Source of the DNA: Pseudobutyrivibrio ruminis
Lineage (GTDB): Bacteria; Bacillota; Clostridia; Lachnospirales; Lachnospiraceae
Length of the DNA stretch: 64,000 nucleotides
Assembly (NCBI RefSeq): GCF_015057245.1
Contig: NZ_SVET01000003.1
Span: forward strand, 124,001 to 188,000
Reading direction: 5' to 3'
Below, in pieces: positions 16,909 to 25,692 of the stretch (the stretch's first letter is position 1; each line of letters begins with the position of its first letter). Under the pieces are notes generated by a model that was not told the DNA's origin, did no database searches, and was given only the letters and a program-made list of their open reading frames with translations. Position numbers and translations under genes: made by a program.

Positions 16909-17829
16909 ATGATACACATAACTTCCCTGGATGATGGAGTCGAGCTTTTTAAAGCTTTAGGTTCTGATGTTCGTATTCAGATTCTAAACATACTATTGGA
17001 AAACGACCGCATGAGCATGAATCAGCTTGCTACTCAGCTAAATCTTAGCAACGGTGCGCTCACTGGTCACATTAAAAAGCTTGAAGAATGCGGACTCATC
17101 TCCACTTCTAACGAATCTGCCAGTCACGGCAATTCAAAGCTATGCTCAGTAATTCAAGACAAAATAGTCATAGAAATAGAAAAACCACTTGATTTAGCAA
17201 ACGTATCTACTACAGATATTAAAGTGGGACAGTTTTCAAAATACGATATTTGCCCAACTTGTGGCCTTGCAAACAGTGCATCTGTTATTGGTGAAATCGA
17301 TGATGCAAGATACTTTGCTCATCCAGATCACTTCAACGCAGATATCCTGTGGTTCACAAAGGGTTACGTAGAGTACGCTTTGCCAAATCTCGTTCCTAGC
17401 AACAACAATATCACTCAAATATCCATCTCATTTGAGATTTCATCTGAGGCGCCTGGAATCGACACCAATTGGCCTAGCGATATATCATTTTCTATTAATG
17501 GTAAAAAAGTAGGTATGTGGACAAGTCCTGGGGATTTCGGTGGCGAAATACTTGGAATGTTTACACCTGACTGGTGGCCACCAAACTGGAATCAGTACGG
17601 CCTTTTAAAGCTTCTTGTTGTAAATAAGTTTGGAACTTATATTGATGGTCTTCAGATTTCAGATGTTACTATAGACGATTTGAAGCTCAAACCTGGACAG
17701 CCACTTGATTTCCGCATCGCCGTTGAAGACGACGCAGAACACATCGGTGGTGTCACACTGTTTGGTAAGACATTTGGTAACTATGGTCAGGATATTCGAG
17801 TATCCATCAACTATAGCCCAATCAATTAA
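16909..17829 (+). CDS. ArsR-type wHTH regulator with a large C-terminal putative ligand domain
   Basis: A 306-residue protein. Residues 10-85 are an ArsR-like winged helix (ALGSDVRIQILNILL, LNLSNGALTGHIKKLEECG). The remaining 220 residues are beta-rich and unlike a classical ArsR protein, which ends near residue 110. They contain CPTC at 115-118, HPDH at 139-142 and an aromatic stretch DWWPPNWNQYG that could stack on sugar rings. The gene is divergent from the arabinoside importer and convergent with the GH43 genes, so I infer that it controls arabinan use. The ligand and the sense of regulation are unknown. Confidence 0.65.
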   Translation: MIHITSLDDGVELFKALGSDVRIQILNILLENDRMSMNQLATQLNLSNGALTGHIKKLEECGLISTSNESASHGNSKLCSVIQDKIVIEIEKPLDLANVSTTDIKVGQFSKYDICPTCGLANSASVIGEIDDARYFAHPDHFNADILWFTKGYVEYALPNLVPSNNNITQISISFEISSEAPGIDTNWPSDISFSINGKKVGMWTSPGDFGGEILGMFTPDWWPPNWNQYGLLKLLVVNKFGTYIDGLQISDVTIDDLKLKPGQPLDFRIAVEDDAEHIGGVTLFGKTFGNYGQDIRVSINYSPIN

Positions 17830-17833
17830 ATAT

Positions 17834-18082
17834 CTACCACGATTTACGTGGACAATGGGCAGCCTTCATGGCTGCCCTTAATTCTACATAGCATCCACAG
17901 GACATACATGTACCTGCATTTAGCTGGACGCAATTTTTACAGAGGGCCAGGCGGCGCTCATATTCATCATCGTCCACCTGGTCCTGTGCTTTAAGTTCAT
18001 TTTTGTATTTTTCAATCATTTCAGCATCTGCTCTTGTCATATCTCTAAGCAGACATCTTGCACAAACTCTGTTTTCAATCAT
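17834..18082 (-). CDS. Small Cys-rich protein, DUF6171-like
   Basis: About 82 residues from the ATG at 18082 (MIENRVC); in-frame ATGs a few codons upstream are possible and the start is uncertain. Four cysteine pairs or singles (CARC, CKNC, CMSC and a final CP) suggest a small zinc-binding protein resembling DUF6171. Its start overlaps the end of the cytoplasmic GH43 gene by 8 bases, so the two are co-translated. A hairpin (GGGCAGCC / GGCTGCCC, 17857-17877) lies inside the 3' end and may serve the convergent regulator as a weak terminator. Function unknown. Confidence 0.6.
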   Translation of the reverse strand: MIENRVCARCLLRDMTRADAEMIEKYKNELKAQDQVDDDEYERRLALCKNCVQLNAGTCMSCGCYVELRAAMKAAHCPRKSW

Positions 18083-19028
18083 AATTAAACACTGGTCTTC
18101 CATCCTGCCAATCAAACTTCATAAGCATTGCATGGCGATTTGGATTGTAAAGTGGGTCCCCCACAATCTCTGTTTCTGTTCTAGCGTGATAAACCAGGAT
18201 ATCATTGCCCTCTTCATCTACTGTAAATGAATTGTGACCTGGCCCATATACCACATGCTCTGGTGATGAAGCAAGAACTGGATAACGCTCCTTTTTCCAA
18301 GATAATGGATCAAGCAAATCACTATCTGCATCTGCTGTAAGCATACCCATGCAATAGTTAATACCTGTATCGCTTGCAGAGTAAGTAACGAAAATCTTGC
18401 CGTTGCGCTGAAGTACTGCAGGGCCTTCATTTACCCAGTATCCATGACGTTCCCAGTCATAGTCAGGTGTAGTGAGAAGTACCTGTTCTGTTTCTAACGT
18501 ATATCCGTTTTTCATTCTGGCAATATAAAGGTTAGAAATCTGCTTGCCTACGCTAACTTTCTCTGCCCAAATATAATACCATTTTCCATCATTTTCGAAT
18601 ACTGTTGCATCCAGAGAAAATGCCTCAAATGAAAACTCATCACTATCAGCTCTTGTCATTTTGCCCTTTTCAATCCACTCGTCATGAATAGGGTCATCTC
18701 CCTGACACTCAAGGACATATGGACGAATCTTCCAGATATCCTCTACCTCTCCACCTGCATAGTAAATGTACCATTTACCAAAAAGATAATGTAGTTCAGG
18801 AGCCCAAATGTGCTTAGACATTGGGCCACTTTCATGCTTATGCCAAATTTCCACTTCCCCAGCGACCCCAAGGCCCTCCAATGTGTCGCTTACACGCAAC
18901 ACAATTTTATCGTATTCAGGCACAGAGGCAGTAAAGTAATACTTGCCATCTGTGTGTCTGTATACATATGGATCTGCTCTCTGCAAAATCCATGGTTTAT
19001 TGTATTCAAAATTTTTGTCCATTTTCAC
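18075..19028 (-). CDS. Cytoplasmic GH43 glycosidase (arabinofuranosidase/xylosidase type)
   Basis: A 317-residue single-domain GH43 five-blade propeller enzyme without a signal peptide. The three catalytic carboxylates can be placed: base D19 in QRADPYVY, pKa modulator D140 in SLDATVF and acid E201 in VNEGPAV. The spacing fits the family. It is likely an exo-acting alpha-L-arabinofuranosidase on imported arabino-oligosaccharides, but beta-xylosidase activity cannot be excluded from sequence. It follows the GH43 lipoprotein by 19 bases, so surface and cytoplasmic steps are co-expressed. Confidence 0.85.
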   Translation of the reverse strand: MKMDKNFEYNKPWILQRADPYVYRHTDGKYYFTASVPEYDKIVLRVSDTLEGLGVAGEVEIWHKHESGPMSKHIWAPELHYLFGKWYIYYAGGEVEDIWKIRPYVLECQGDDPIHDEWIEKGKMTRADSDEFSFEAFSLDATVFENDGKWYYIWAEKVSVGKQISNLYIARMKNGYTLETEQVLLTTPDYDWERHGYWVNEGPAVLQRNGKIFVTYSASDTGINYCMGMLTADADSDLLDPLSWKKERYPVLASSPEHVVYGPGHNSFTVDEEGNDILVYHARTETEIVGDPLYNPNRHAMLMKFDWQDGRPVFNYD

Positions 19029-19047
19029 TCTCCACCTTAAGGCCTTA

Positions 19048-20580
19048 TTAATATTTTACTCCCCAAACACTCTCATTGCTTCCAACAGCAGAGAATGTCA
19101 TGCATTCTGTGCCGGCTTCATCCTGCATCTTGCAGAACACGCCGCTATAATCTTTTCCATCAATTGTGATGTTCATATAGTATGAACCATCTGTCATCGA
19201 CCATGTACCAGAAACTTCTTTGCCCTCACATGTGCCATCAGAATTCAGATAAATGATTATCGGATTTGCGATATCACTAGAAATATCTGTACCCTGATTG
19301 ATGAAATAATATCTTCCCTCTACCTCATCCATGCTATAACCAGTTTCAGAAACAGTCTCACCCTGAGTCTGATATGGTAAGTCGCATGGCCATCCTTCTG
19401 CATTCATAAGCATCTGATGCACTCTTGGAGAATGATTCTCTCCTCCATCGTTGAAACGAGTATGGTAAACCAAATACTCCTTTCCGTCGCTATCCACAAA
19501 AGCAGAGTTGTGGCCTGTGGCCATGTATGCTCTGTCCAAGCTAGGCAGCTTATAGTTACCAGAAAGCTTAAGTCCATAGTTTTCATGCATAGCACTCTTC
19601 TCTGGATATTCGCCATTCATATCAACGTATTCGCCATCCACTGTTTTAGAACGGAACACACGAATCTGATATCCACCGTTGCTAGTCAAAGTGCCATAAG
19701 ATACAAACAGATAATAATAATCTGTGTTAGCATCGTACATAATATATGGTCCTTCAATGGAAATGTGTCCACCACCAAGAAGCTTCTTGCCATAGTATGG
19801 GTCAACATTGTTTGCTTCATCAGCCTCTGGATGAATTACAAGACCAGTCTCTGGGTCTAGCTCAAGCAAAAATATACCACCAGACCAAGAGCCGTAAACC
19901 ATCCACATTCTTCCATCAGCATCATAAAATACTGTAGGGTCGATTGCATTTGGATAATCTTCGTAATTGTAGCCACCACTTTTAATATAGTTTTTCTTTA
20001 CATAGTCCTCATCAACATAGTCAAGTACATCTGTAGAATCCACATTGCTAAGGTTAAAGCCTGAATAAATTAGTGGTGCCTGCCATTCAAATGGTCCCTC
20101 TGGCGATTCGCTGGTACCAAAGCAAAGATTCGATGCATTGAATGTGCTGGTTGTACAATAGTACATGTAATAAAGACCTGTTGTCTCGTTGTAAATAACA
20201 TCCGGTGCCCACACATGTGTGCCGCCATCGTCTGTTTTGATAATACTATCCTTGGATCCTGAATAAGCAAAAGCTTCATCTGCCACATCATAAATCTGAC
20301 CATAAACAGGATTAGATTTCATATAGCCATCGCCAATCATTTCCCAATTAAGTAAATCTGTACTTTTCGCTGCAGTCATATGACTACCATAAATATAATA
20401 TGTTCCATCAACTTCTAATATGGATGGGTCGTGGACTGAAACGCCCGAAGAAGAAACGTCACCTGTGGCAATACCGTCATAGCTGACCGTGTAATTTTTC
20501 TCTTTAGATTCAGAGCTTGAGCAAGCCACCAGACCTCCAACCATAGAAACTGCTAGAACACATGAAATAAATTTTTTCAT
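19048..20580 (-). CDS. GH43 lipoprotein, probable endo-arabinanase
   Basis: A 510-residue surface enzyme. Signal peptide with lipobox GLVAC (C20), then a GH43 domain with base D51 (VHDPSIL), D214 (AIDPTVF) and acid E276 (SIEGPYI). The last 90 residues form a beta-rich domain (YYFINQGTDISS to the end) like the C-terminal domain of extracellular arabinanases. It should cut arabinan at the cell surface, making fragments for the ABC importer. First gene of a three-gene unit with the cytoplasmic GH43 and the Cys-rich protein. Confidence 0.85.
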   Translation of the reverse strand: MKKFISCVLAVSMVGGLVACSSSESKEKNYTVSYDGIATGDVSSSGVSVHDPSILEVDGTYYIYGSHMTAAKSTDLLNWEMIGDGYMKSNPVYGQIYDVADEAFAYSGSKDSIIKTDDGGTHVWAPDVIYNETTGLYYMYYCTTSTFNASNLCFGTSESPEGPFEWQAPLIYSGFNLSNVDSTDVLDYVDEDYVKKNYIKSGGYNYEDYPNAIDPTVFYDADGRMWMVYGSWSGGIFLLELDPETGLVIHPEADEANNVDPYYGKKLLGGGHISIEGPYIMYDANTDYYYLFVSYGTLTSNGGYQIRVFRSKTVDGEYVDMNGEYPEKSAMHENYGLKLSGNYKLPSLDRAYMATGHNSAFVDSDGKEYLVYHTRFNDGGENHSPRVHQMLMNAEGWPCDLPYQTQGETVSETGYSMDEVEGRYYFINQGTDISSDIANPIIIYLNSDGTCEGKEVSGTWSMTDGSYYMNITIDGKDYSGVFCKMQDEAGTECMTFSAVGSNESVWGVKY

Positions 20581-20654
20581 GCGTTATCCTCCATTAATAA
20601 GTCGAAAATCTTCAGACATCAAGCCCCTTATAAAAAATGTTTGAAGATAAAAAT

Positions 20655-20685
20655 AACTGTTCAAACACTATTGTTTTGAACAGTT
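20655..20685. promoter_or_regulatory. Inverted repeat between trmO and the GH43 operon
   Basis: AACTGTTCAAA and TTTGAACAGTT, 11-nt perfect arms with a 9-nt loop, 70 bases upstream of the GH43 lipoprotein gene. On the minus strand it is followed by ATTTTTATC, so it may be the trmO terminator. Its position also suits an operator for the GH43 genes. Both readings remain open. Confidence 0.55.
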
Positions 20686-20734
20686 TTAATATATCAAATT
20701 TATTTTAAGAACACAATATTTATTTTAAATATTT

Positions 20735-21415
20735 CTAAAGTATTTTGATAACTTCTTTAACTATCAGTGAATCATTTACTGACTCGAATACTATATCATA
20801 GCCATGATAAGCCAACCTAAAATCACGATTTTTGCCTCTATCATAGCCTGCTCTTGGATCCTGACTAAGAACATCTATTGCAGACTGCCGCAAGTCTTGT
20901 GGTAATTTTGCCAGAAGCGCCTCTGGAAATTCCACCTTTACCTGAACCCCCTTAGAAAGTGAATCGGTAAAGCCGCCCCTTGCCTCTGGATGAGCATCTG
21001 CATAAGGGATATATGGCTTTATATCGTAAATCGGTGTGCCATCTAACATATCCACTCCGCTAACCACAAGCACTGGGCCCTCTTTTTCAGTTTGCTTTAC
21101 TTCAATCAGCTTCACCGAAGAAAGGCCGATGTTGTTGGGACGGTATGGCGCACGGGTGGCAAACACTCCCATGTGCTTTTCCCCGCCCAAACGTGGCGGA
21201 CGAACTGTGCCACCTTCTAAAGGCTTGTTTTTTGAAAAGCCCCACAATAACCACAGATAATCGTAATCTGTGATACCATCGATAAAGGTAGGATTTCTAA
21301 ACTCCTCCGTAAATACGATATAGCCAATTTCATCTAACACCAGACCACTTTGCCTTGGTATCCCAAACTTTTGTGTGAAGCCTGTATGTATAAATGCTAT
21401 TTCTTTTAATTCCAT
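20735..21415 (-). CDS. trmO: tRNA N6-threonylcarbamoyladenosine methyltransferase TrmO
   Basis: A 226-residue TrmO/YaeB (TsaA) family enzyme, which methylates t6A37 of some tRNAs using SAM. Visible blocks are GIPRQSGL, the RPPRLGG stretch, FATRAPYRPNNIGLS and LDIKPYIPY-type IYDIKPYIPYAD. I start at the ATG at 21415, five bases after GAGG; a TTG one codon upstream is the alternative. It follows apt, but a terminator lies between the two. Confidence 0.88.
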   Translation of the reverse strand: MELKEIAFIHTGFTQKFGIPRQSGLVLDEIGYIVFTEEFRNPTFIDGITDYDYLWLLWGFSKNKPLEGGTVRPPRLGGEKHMGVFATRAPYRPNNIGLSSVKLIEVKQTEKEGPVLVVSGVDMLDGTPIYDIKPYIPYADAHPEARGGFTDSLSKGVQVKVEFPEALLAKLPQDLRQSAIDVLSQDPRAGYDRGKNRDFRLAYHGYDIVFESVNDSLIVKEVIKIL

Positions 21416-21436
21416 CAATACCTCTTAATAATAAAA

Positions 21437-21457
21437 GGCAGTACAAAATGTACTGCC
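21437..21457 (-). terminator. Terminator after apt
   Basis: GGCAGTACA / TGTACTGCC with a 3-nt loop, followed on the minus strand by TTTTATTATT. It lies between apt and trmO. Confidence 0.8.
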
Positions 21458-21470
21458 CAATAGTCTAATA

Positions 21471-21995
21471 TTACTTTCCTTCGTATGTAACGACTGACTC
21501 TACGTCGTACTTTGCAAGCTTTTCACGTCCTTTAAGACCAGCGAGCTCCATAAGGAAGACGATTTTAACAACTTCGCCGCCAAGCTCCTCAACAAGCTGA
21601 GCTGCTGCTTCGATTGTACCACCTGTAGCGATAAGATCATCTACGATAACAACCTTCTGACCTGGCTTAACTGCATCCTTATGCATCTCGATTGTAGCTG
21701 TGCCGTACTCAAGATCATATGTCTTTTCGATAGTTTCACATGGAAGCTTACCCTTTTTACGAATGAGAACGAATGGCTTGCCAAGTGCGTATGCAAGTGG
21801 TGCACCAAAGATGAACCCGCGGCTCTCTGCGCCTGCAATAACATCGAAATCAACATTCTCAATAAGCTTCTTCATTTCGTCTATAGCAAGTCGGAACCCT
21901 TCCGCATCCTGCAAGATGCTAGTAACATCTCTAAACATGATACCTGGCTCTGGGAAATCTGGAATAGTTCTGATGTAATCTTCTACTTTTTTCAT
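21471..21995 (-). CDS. apt: Adenine phosphoribosyltransferase
   Basis: A 174-residue type I phosphoribosyltransferase that converts adenine and PRPP to AMP. The PRPP-binding signature VVIVDDLIATGGT is intact, as are the N-terminal IPDFPEPGIMFRD block and GAESRGFIFG typical of Apt. Length is normal. It has its own promoter (22074-22102) and terminator. Confidence 0.95.
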   Translation of the reverse strand: MKKVEDYIRTIPDFPEPGIMFRDVTSILQDAEGFRLAIDEMKKLIENVDFDVIAGAESRGFIFGAPLAYALGKPFVLIRKKGKLPCETIEKTYDLEYGTATIEMHKDAVKPGQKVVIVDDLIATGGTIEAAAQLVEELGGEVVKIVFLMELAGLKGREKLAKYDVESVVTYEGK

Positions 21996-22073
21996 ATGAC
22001 TCCTTCTATTAATGGCCGCATAATTTCCAATGGAGCGGCAAATTAAAGTCGGATAAAAATCTTATCCTTATAA

Positions 22074-22102
22074 ATTATATGTTTTTTAAAGGCTTTTTTC
22101 AA
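22074..22102 (-). promoter_or_regulatory. Sigma-A promoter of apt
   Basis: On the minus strand: TTGAAA (22097-22102), 17-nt spacer, TATAAT (22074-22079). It starts just beyond the stop of the DUF2442 gene and gives a leader of about 70 nt with a small GGATAA/TTATCC hairpin. Confidence 0.75.
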
Positions 22103-22110
22103 GTACTTGA

Positions 22111-22920
22111 CTACAGACGTCTTTCAATTTCAGCTCTCAAAAAAAGCTTACTATTATCCATTTCTTTTACCGGATGTAGCTTATCTCTTTTTATCAAATC
22201 ATTAACATTTTGTCTGCTACATTCCAGTGCATCACATACATCTGATGTTGACATAATTCGTTGGTTAACAAACGTTTTAAAATCGTCGTAAGATAAAGGC
22301 AGTTCTTTGCCAATTTGAAATAATTCTTCACAAGAAATCTGTCTACTATCATCCCAACCTACTCCATAACCTGCAATAAGAGACCTTATAGAATAGTAAT
22401 AGTTTTCGTTTATAGATAAATATTTAATCCAATCATATCTTTCATCGAATTCATTTAAATCACATAACTTAACTTTCCCATTGTAAAAAAATACCAGTAG
22501 CCTCATATTAGGTAGCAAAACAAAATCTTCAATTCTTTTTTCAAGACGCCCACTTATGTCCATTGGCATATATTTTACTGGTATTGGTTTTAGGTAAAAA
22601 TCATCCTGTGCACATCTTCCATCGCTAAGATTAAGTAATTTGAATTCATCATAATAATCTAATCCCGCATCCTTTAAAATATATCCAATATTTTGTCTGT
22701 CTTCGGGAATAATACGTTCCTTTATCCAAAGATATGATACATATGGGCCCACTGTACGAGACCCTTTTTCTATGGCAGAATCTAGTAAAAGTGGCGCTTC
22801 CCAATATTCCAAATCATCTGGTAACTCTACTAAATATTGGTCAAGTGTTTCGTCGTATTGCAAGATTCCATATAATCTATCATCCCCTGGCAAATCACTT
22901 TTTATTTCGAAATACTTCAT
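22111..22920 (-). CDS. DUF2442-like protein with C-terminal HTH, partner of the HipA-like kinase
   Basis: A 269-residue protein of unknown function. The middle (about residues 135-215) resembles DUF2442: NMRLLVFFYNGKVKLCDL followed by GYGVGWDDSRQISCEELFQ. The last 50 residues look like an excisionase/MerR-type helix-turn-helix (STSDVCDALECSRQNVNDLI). The N-terminal 120 residues are not recognised. The gene starts inside the 3' end of the kinase gene (26-base overlap), so the two proteins are made together. It probably binds the palindrome upstream and neutralises or guides the kinase. This is inference. Confidence 0.6.
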   Translation of the reverse strand: MKYFEIKSDLPGDDRLYGILQYDETLDQYLVELPDDLEYWEAPLLLDSAIEKGSRTVGPYVSYLWIKERIIPEDRQNIGYILKDAGLDYYDEFKLLNLSDGRCAQDDFYLKPIPVKYMPMDISGRLEKRIEDFVLLPNMRLLVFFYNGKVKLCDLNEFDERYDWIKYLSINENYYYSIRSLIAGYGVGWDDSRQISCEELFQIGKELPLSYDDFKTFVNQRIMSTSDVCDALECSRQNVNDLIKRDKLHPVKEMDNSKLFLRAEIERRL

Positions 22921-23707
22921 AAAAAGCCCACCTTTCAGATATCATTTCTGATATTTTTTCTATATACGCTTCTGTTAAAACATCATCTAATCCTTCAAAC
23001 AATCCGTCAACGATAGCCTTTTTATTGGAAGGCAAGGGGAGCAAATATTCCTTTGGTATAGAAGCGAGATTTTCTAGTGTACTTCCTTTTCCAACAAAAT
23101 CCATCACCTTTTTATCTTCCAACAAATCATTCTTATTAAGATTGTCAGGATTTGTAACATCAAATAATAATGACAATCCATGATCAAACAATGGTGCTAA
23201 TCTGACACCGTTTTTATTCTTCAATACTTCTATATTTGCACCATGTCTGTCGCGATTAAGAATCAAATAATCCACAATAAACATCTGATAAATGTAGTCT
23301 TTCCACCCATACCTATTAGCAAACTCAAAAGGAGTTTCATTTGAATACTTATTTACCAGATAAAATGACTCAAAAGCAGTCTTCTTTTCTCCCTTTATCT
23401 TATAATCATAGGATCTGTTTATATATGTTTCAAATTCCTGATTATTAATAACAATCTGTGCTCGAATCAAATCATAACTTAAGTGCGGGATTTCTAACGC
23501 TGTAAGTAATCTGTCCACTATAAGCTCGTTAACAGCTTCGTGTCCGATTATTCCATTTCGGGAATCAAAGCTAGAAAGTTTGTAGTAAATTTTTCCTTCT
23601 GTGCCAATCTCCTCTGCTTTAAGAAGAGTACCTGCTGCACCAGAACTGTGTCTAGTTTTGCTCCAATTTAAGTATCTATAGTCTTGAAGTTCCTTTATTA
23701 TTTCCAT
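22895..23707 (-). CDS. HipA-like protein kinase
   Basis: 270 residues from the ATG at 23707, chosen because GAGGTGG lies 7 bases upstream; an upstream ATG would run into the palindromic promoter. The fold signature of HipA-type Ser/Thr kinases is present: NRDRHGAN at 151-158 with catalytic D153, the metal-binding FDHG at 174-177 and a candidate ATP lysine K43 in YYKLS. It is shorter than classical HipA (about 440) and lacks its N-terminal subdomain, like other single-domain HipA-type kinases. It sits first in a two-gene module behind a strong palindrome. Confidence 0.7.
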   Translation of the reverse strand: MEIIKELQDYRYLNWSKTRHSSGAAGTLLKAEEIGTEGKIYYKLSSFDSRNGIIGHEAVNELIVDRLLTALEIPHLSYDLIRAQIVINNQEFETYINRSYDYKIKGEKKTAFESFYLVNKYSNETPFEFANRYGWKDYIYQMFIVDYLILNRDRHGANIEVLKNKNGVRLAPLFDHGLSLLFDVTNPDNLNKNDLLEDKKVMDFVGKGSTLENLASIPKEYLLPLPSNKKAIVDGLFEGLDDVLTEAYIEKISEMISERWAFYEVFRNKK

Positions 23708-23731
23708 GAATATCCACCTCACAAAAATGTT

Positions 23732-23765
23732 ATTATAAAACTTGACTATCGTCAAGTTTTATAAT
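23732..23765. promoter_or_regulatory. 34-bp perfect palindrome overlapping the kinase-module promoter
   Basis: ATTATAAAACTTGAC, 4-bp centre TATC, then GTCAAGTTTTATAAT: 15-bp perfect arms. Each end carries a TATAAT in outward orientation, so the site overlaps the -10 of the module. It starts 25 bases upstream of the kinase ATG. The design is typical of an autoregulatory operator bound by a dimeric HTH protein. Confidence 0.7.
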
Positions 23766-23774
23766 TTGCATATT

Positions 23775-23797
23775 AAAAAGGGGCCCCGAAGGACCCC
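23775..23797 (-). terminator. Terminator of flagellin gene 1
   Basis: Stem GGGGTCC / GGGCCCC with a TTCG tetraloop, then TTTTTAAT on the minus strand. It lies about 50 bases after the stop of the first flagellin gene. Confidence 0.9.
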
Positions 23798-23844
23798 AAT
23801 TTGTGGATAGTACTCGAAAGTACCTATGCGTTTGGCCACGCTAA

Positions 23845-25350
23845 TTATCCTAAGAGTGAAAGAACACCCTGAGTTGCCTGATTTGCCTGAGCGAGCATTG
23901 ATTGGCCTGCCTGAGCAAGAATATTATTCTTGCTGTATGTAACCATCTCGTCAGCCATATCTGTATCACGGATACGTGATTCAGCGGCTTCTGTGTTCTC
24001 TACGACGTTGTCTAAGTTAGCAATTGAGTGCTCAAGTCTATTCTGTATAGCACCAAGTCCAGATCTCTGAGCAGATACCTTTGCAAGTGCATCTGCAATA
24101 GCATCTATTGCATAAGTTGCTGCTTTACCAGTTGCATCACCAACATTCAAGCCCTGAATTCCAAGTGCTGTAGCTGTCATCGACTCGATTGTTACACCAA
24201 TCTTGTTTGTCATGTCGGCATCTGAACCAACATGAAGATTGAATGTAAGGTCCTTCTGCACAGTTGCTGTACCCTTTTCGATGATAAACTCTACCTTCTT
24301 GAGATTGGTACCTGTTACATCATTAGGTAGCTTTCCGTTTACATCATTTGCTGATGTTGTCGCATCAGTAACTGTAATTCCTGAACTGTTATACTTAGCA
24401 TCTGGAACCTCAATAATTGAGTCAGAACCAATTGATGAAGCTGCTCTAAGTTCATTTGCGATGAGCTGGTATGCCTTTGCTGCTGTGATTAATGTAGCAT
24501 CTTTTTCATCTACACCATCTGCTGGAGCACCACCTGTTGTTGTGCTAAATAATTTTGCAACCTTACCATTGTACTCAATTGTAGAGCCCTGGCTGGCAAA
24601 CTTATTAAGCTCTGTTGCTGCAACCTCTGATGTATCTGAATTAGTCTTGTCTGCAATAGTAAATGATTTACCATCAATCTTTACTACTTCTCCAACTGTT
24701 AAGTGGATTTGTGCAGTTTTATCTGCAGATGTTCCTAAAACAGTAAGTGCATTTGATAACTGTTCTGCTGTAGTTCCGCCCTGTACACCGATTGTGTACT
24801 TTGTACCACCAATTGTGTAAGTATCACCCATTGCAAGGGCATTGATTGTAAATGTGGCTTTTGTTGTATTCTGTGTAAGTGTTCCATCAAGACCAGCGTC
24901 ATGCGCAGCAACTATTTGTGACTTGGTGCCGTAGTCCCCCTTGAGAAGATAGGTCTCGTTGAACTTTGTTGTCTCTGCTACACGATCAATCTCTGTTGTA
25001 AGCTGAAGGATTTCATCCTGAATGGATGCACGATCAGACTCAGAGTTTGTACCGTTTGCTGCCTGAACTGCCAACTCATTCATTCTCTGTAACATAGAAT
25101 GTACCTCTGTAAGGGCACCCTCGGCGGTCTGTACTGCTGAGATACCATCTGATGCATTGGTTGATGCCTGATCCAGACCACGGATCTGCTTTCTCATCTT
25201 CTCAGAAATTGAAAGACCAGCTGCATCGTCTGCGGCTCTATTGATTCTATAGCCACTTGAAAGTTTCTCAGTAGATTTTCCCTGAGCGTTTGTTGTAATT
25301 CCTAACATTCTTGAAGCATTAGCTGCCTGCATATTGTGTTGTACTACCAT
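23845..25350 (-). CDS. Flagellin 1
   Basis: A 501-residue flagellin. The conserved N-terminal D0/D1 region (MVVQHNMQAANASRML, SSGYRINRAADDAAGLSISE) and C-terminal D1/D0 region (AAESRIRDTDMADEMV, LAQANQATQGVLSLLG) flank a variable middle that forms the filament surface. It has its own sigma28 promoter, a leader of about 335 nt and a terminator. It is the most diverged of three tandem paralogues (for example NASDGIS and ESDRASIQ where the other two have NAQDGVS and ESDRSSIQ). Start codon choice is fixed by the conserved N terminus and an SD of AAGGAGG. Confidence 0.95.
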   Translation of the reverse strand: MVVQHNMQAANASRMLGITTNAQGKSTEKLSSGYRINRAADDAAGLSISEKMRKQIRGLDQASTNASDGISAVQTAEGALTEVHSMLQRMNELAVQAANGTNSESDRASIQDEILQLTTEIDRVAETTKFNETYLLKGDYGTKSQIVAAHDAGLDGTLTQNTTKATFTINALAMGDTYTIGGTKYTIGVQGGTTAEQLSNALTVLGTSADKTAQIHLTVGEVVKIDGKSFTIADKTNSDTSEVAATELNKFASQGSTIEYNGKVAKLFSTTTGGAPADGVDEKDATLITAAKAYQLIANELRAASSIGSDSIIEVPDAKYNSSGITVTDATTSANDVNGKLPNDVTGTNLKKVEFIIEKGTATVQKDLTFNLHVGSDADMTNKIGVTIESMTATALGIQGLNVGDATGKAATYAIDAIADALAKVSAQRSGLGAIQNRLEHSIANLDNVVENTEAAESRIRDTDMADEMVTYSKNNILAQAGQSMLAQANQATQGVLSLLG

Positions 25351-25354
25351 AATT

Positions 25355-25396
25355 TCTACCTCCTTGTAGATACTCCCACGATTCCATTCATGAGAG
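25355..25396 (-). promoter_or_regulatory. Flagellin 1 leader: tandem GGA-loop hairpins, second one masking the SD
   Basis: Minus-strand RNA. Hairpin 1 (25373-25396) has 9-bp arms CTCUCAUGA-type / UCGUGGGAG and loop AUGGAA. Hairpin 2 (25355-25370) is UCUAC-AAGGAG-GUAGA with the SD in the loop. Distance between the two GGA triplets is 22 nt. Both loops fit the CsrA core ANGGA. The same architecture is found in front of the other two flagellin genes. Confidence 0.75.
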
Positions 25397-25692
25397 ATGC
25401 ATATTGCATAACATTAACTAAAAATCAAAAGTTTCATGACATGGAAACATACATACTTTAGGCTTATTTCCAGTATCTATATAACAAGGGAGTGACCAAC
25501 CTCCACATGCTATCAAGGAAGAAATTATCACTATTACAAAATCACTAAAGATTTTTAATAGTGCCGTAGTATAACAAGCTTTATTTAATTGTAAAGCTGC
25601 GATTTGGCAAGTCACTTTTCCGCGCGATAATGAAAAATAACTGCCCAGGTGGACAACAAAAACAATCTGTTTACTGTTTCCATCTACTACAA

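Noticed and set aside
24239..24820. 193-residue open frame on the plus strand
   Set aside because: It is the antisense shadow of the flagellin 1 variable region; long because of biased codons in the real gene.
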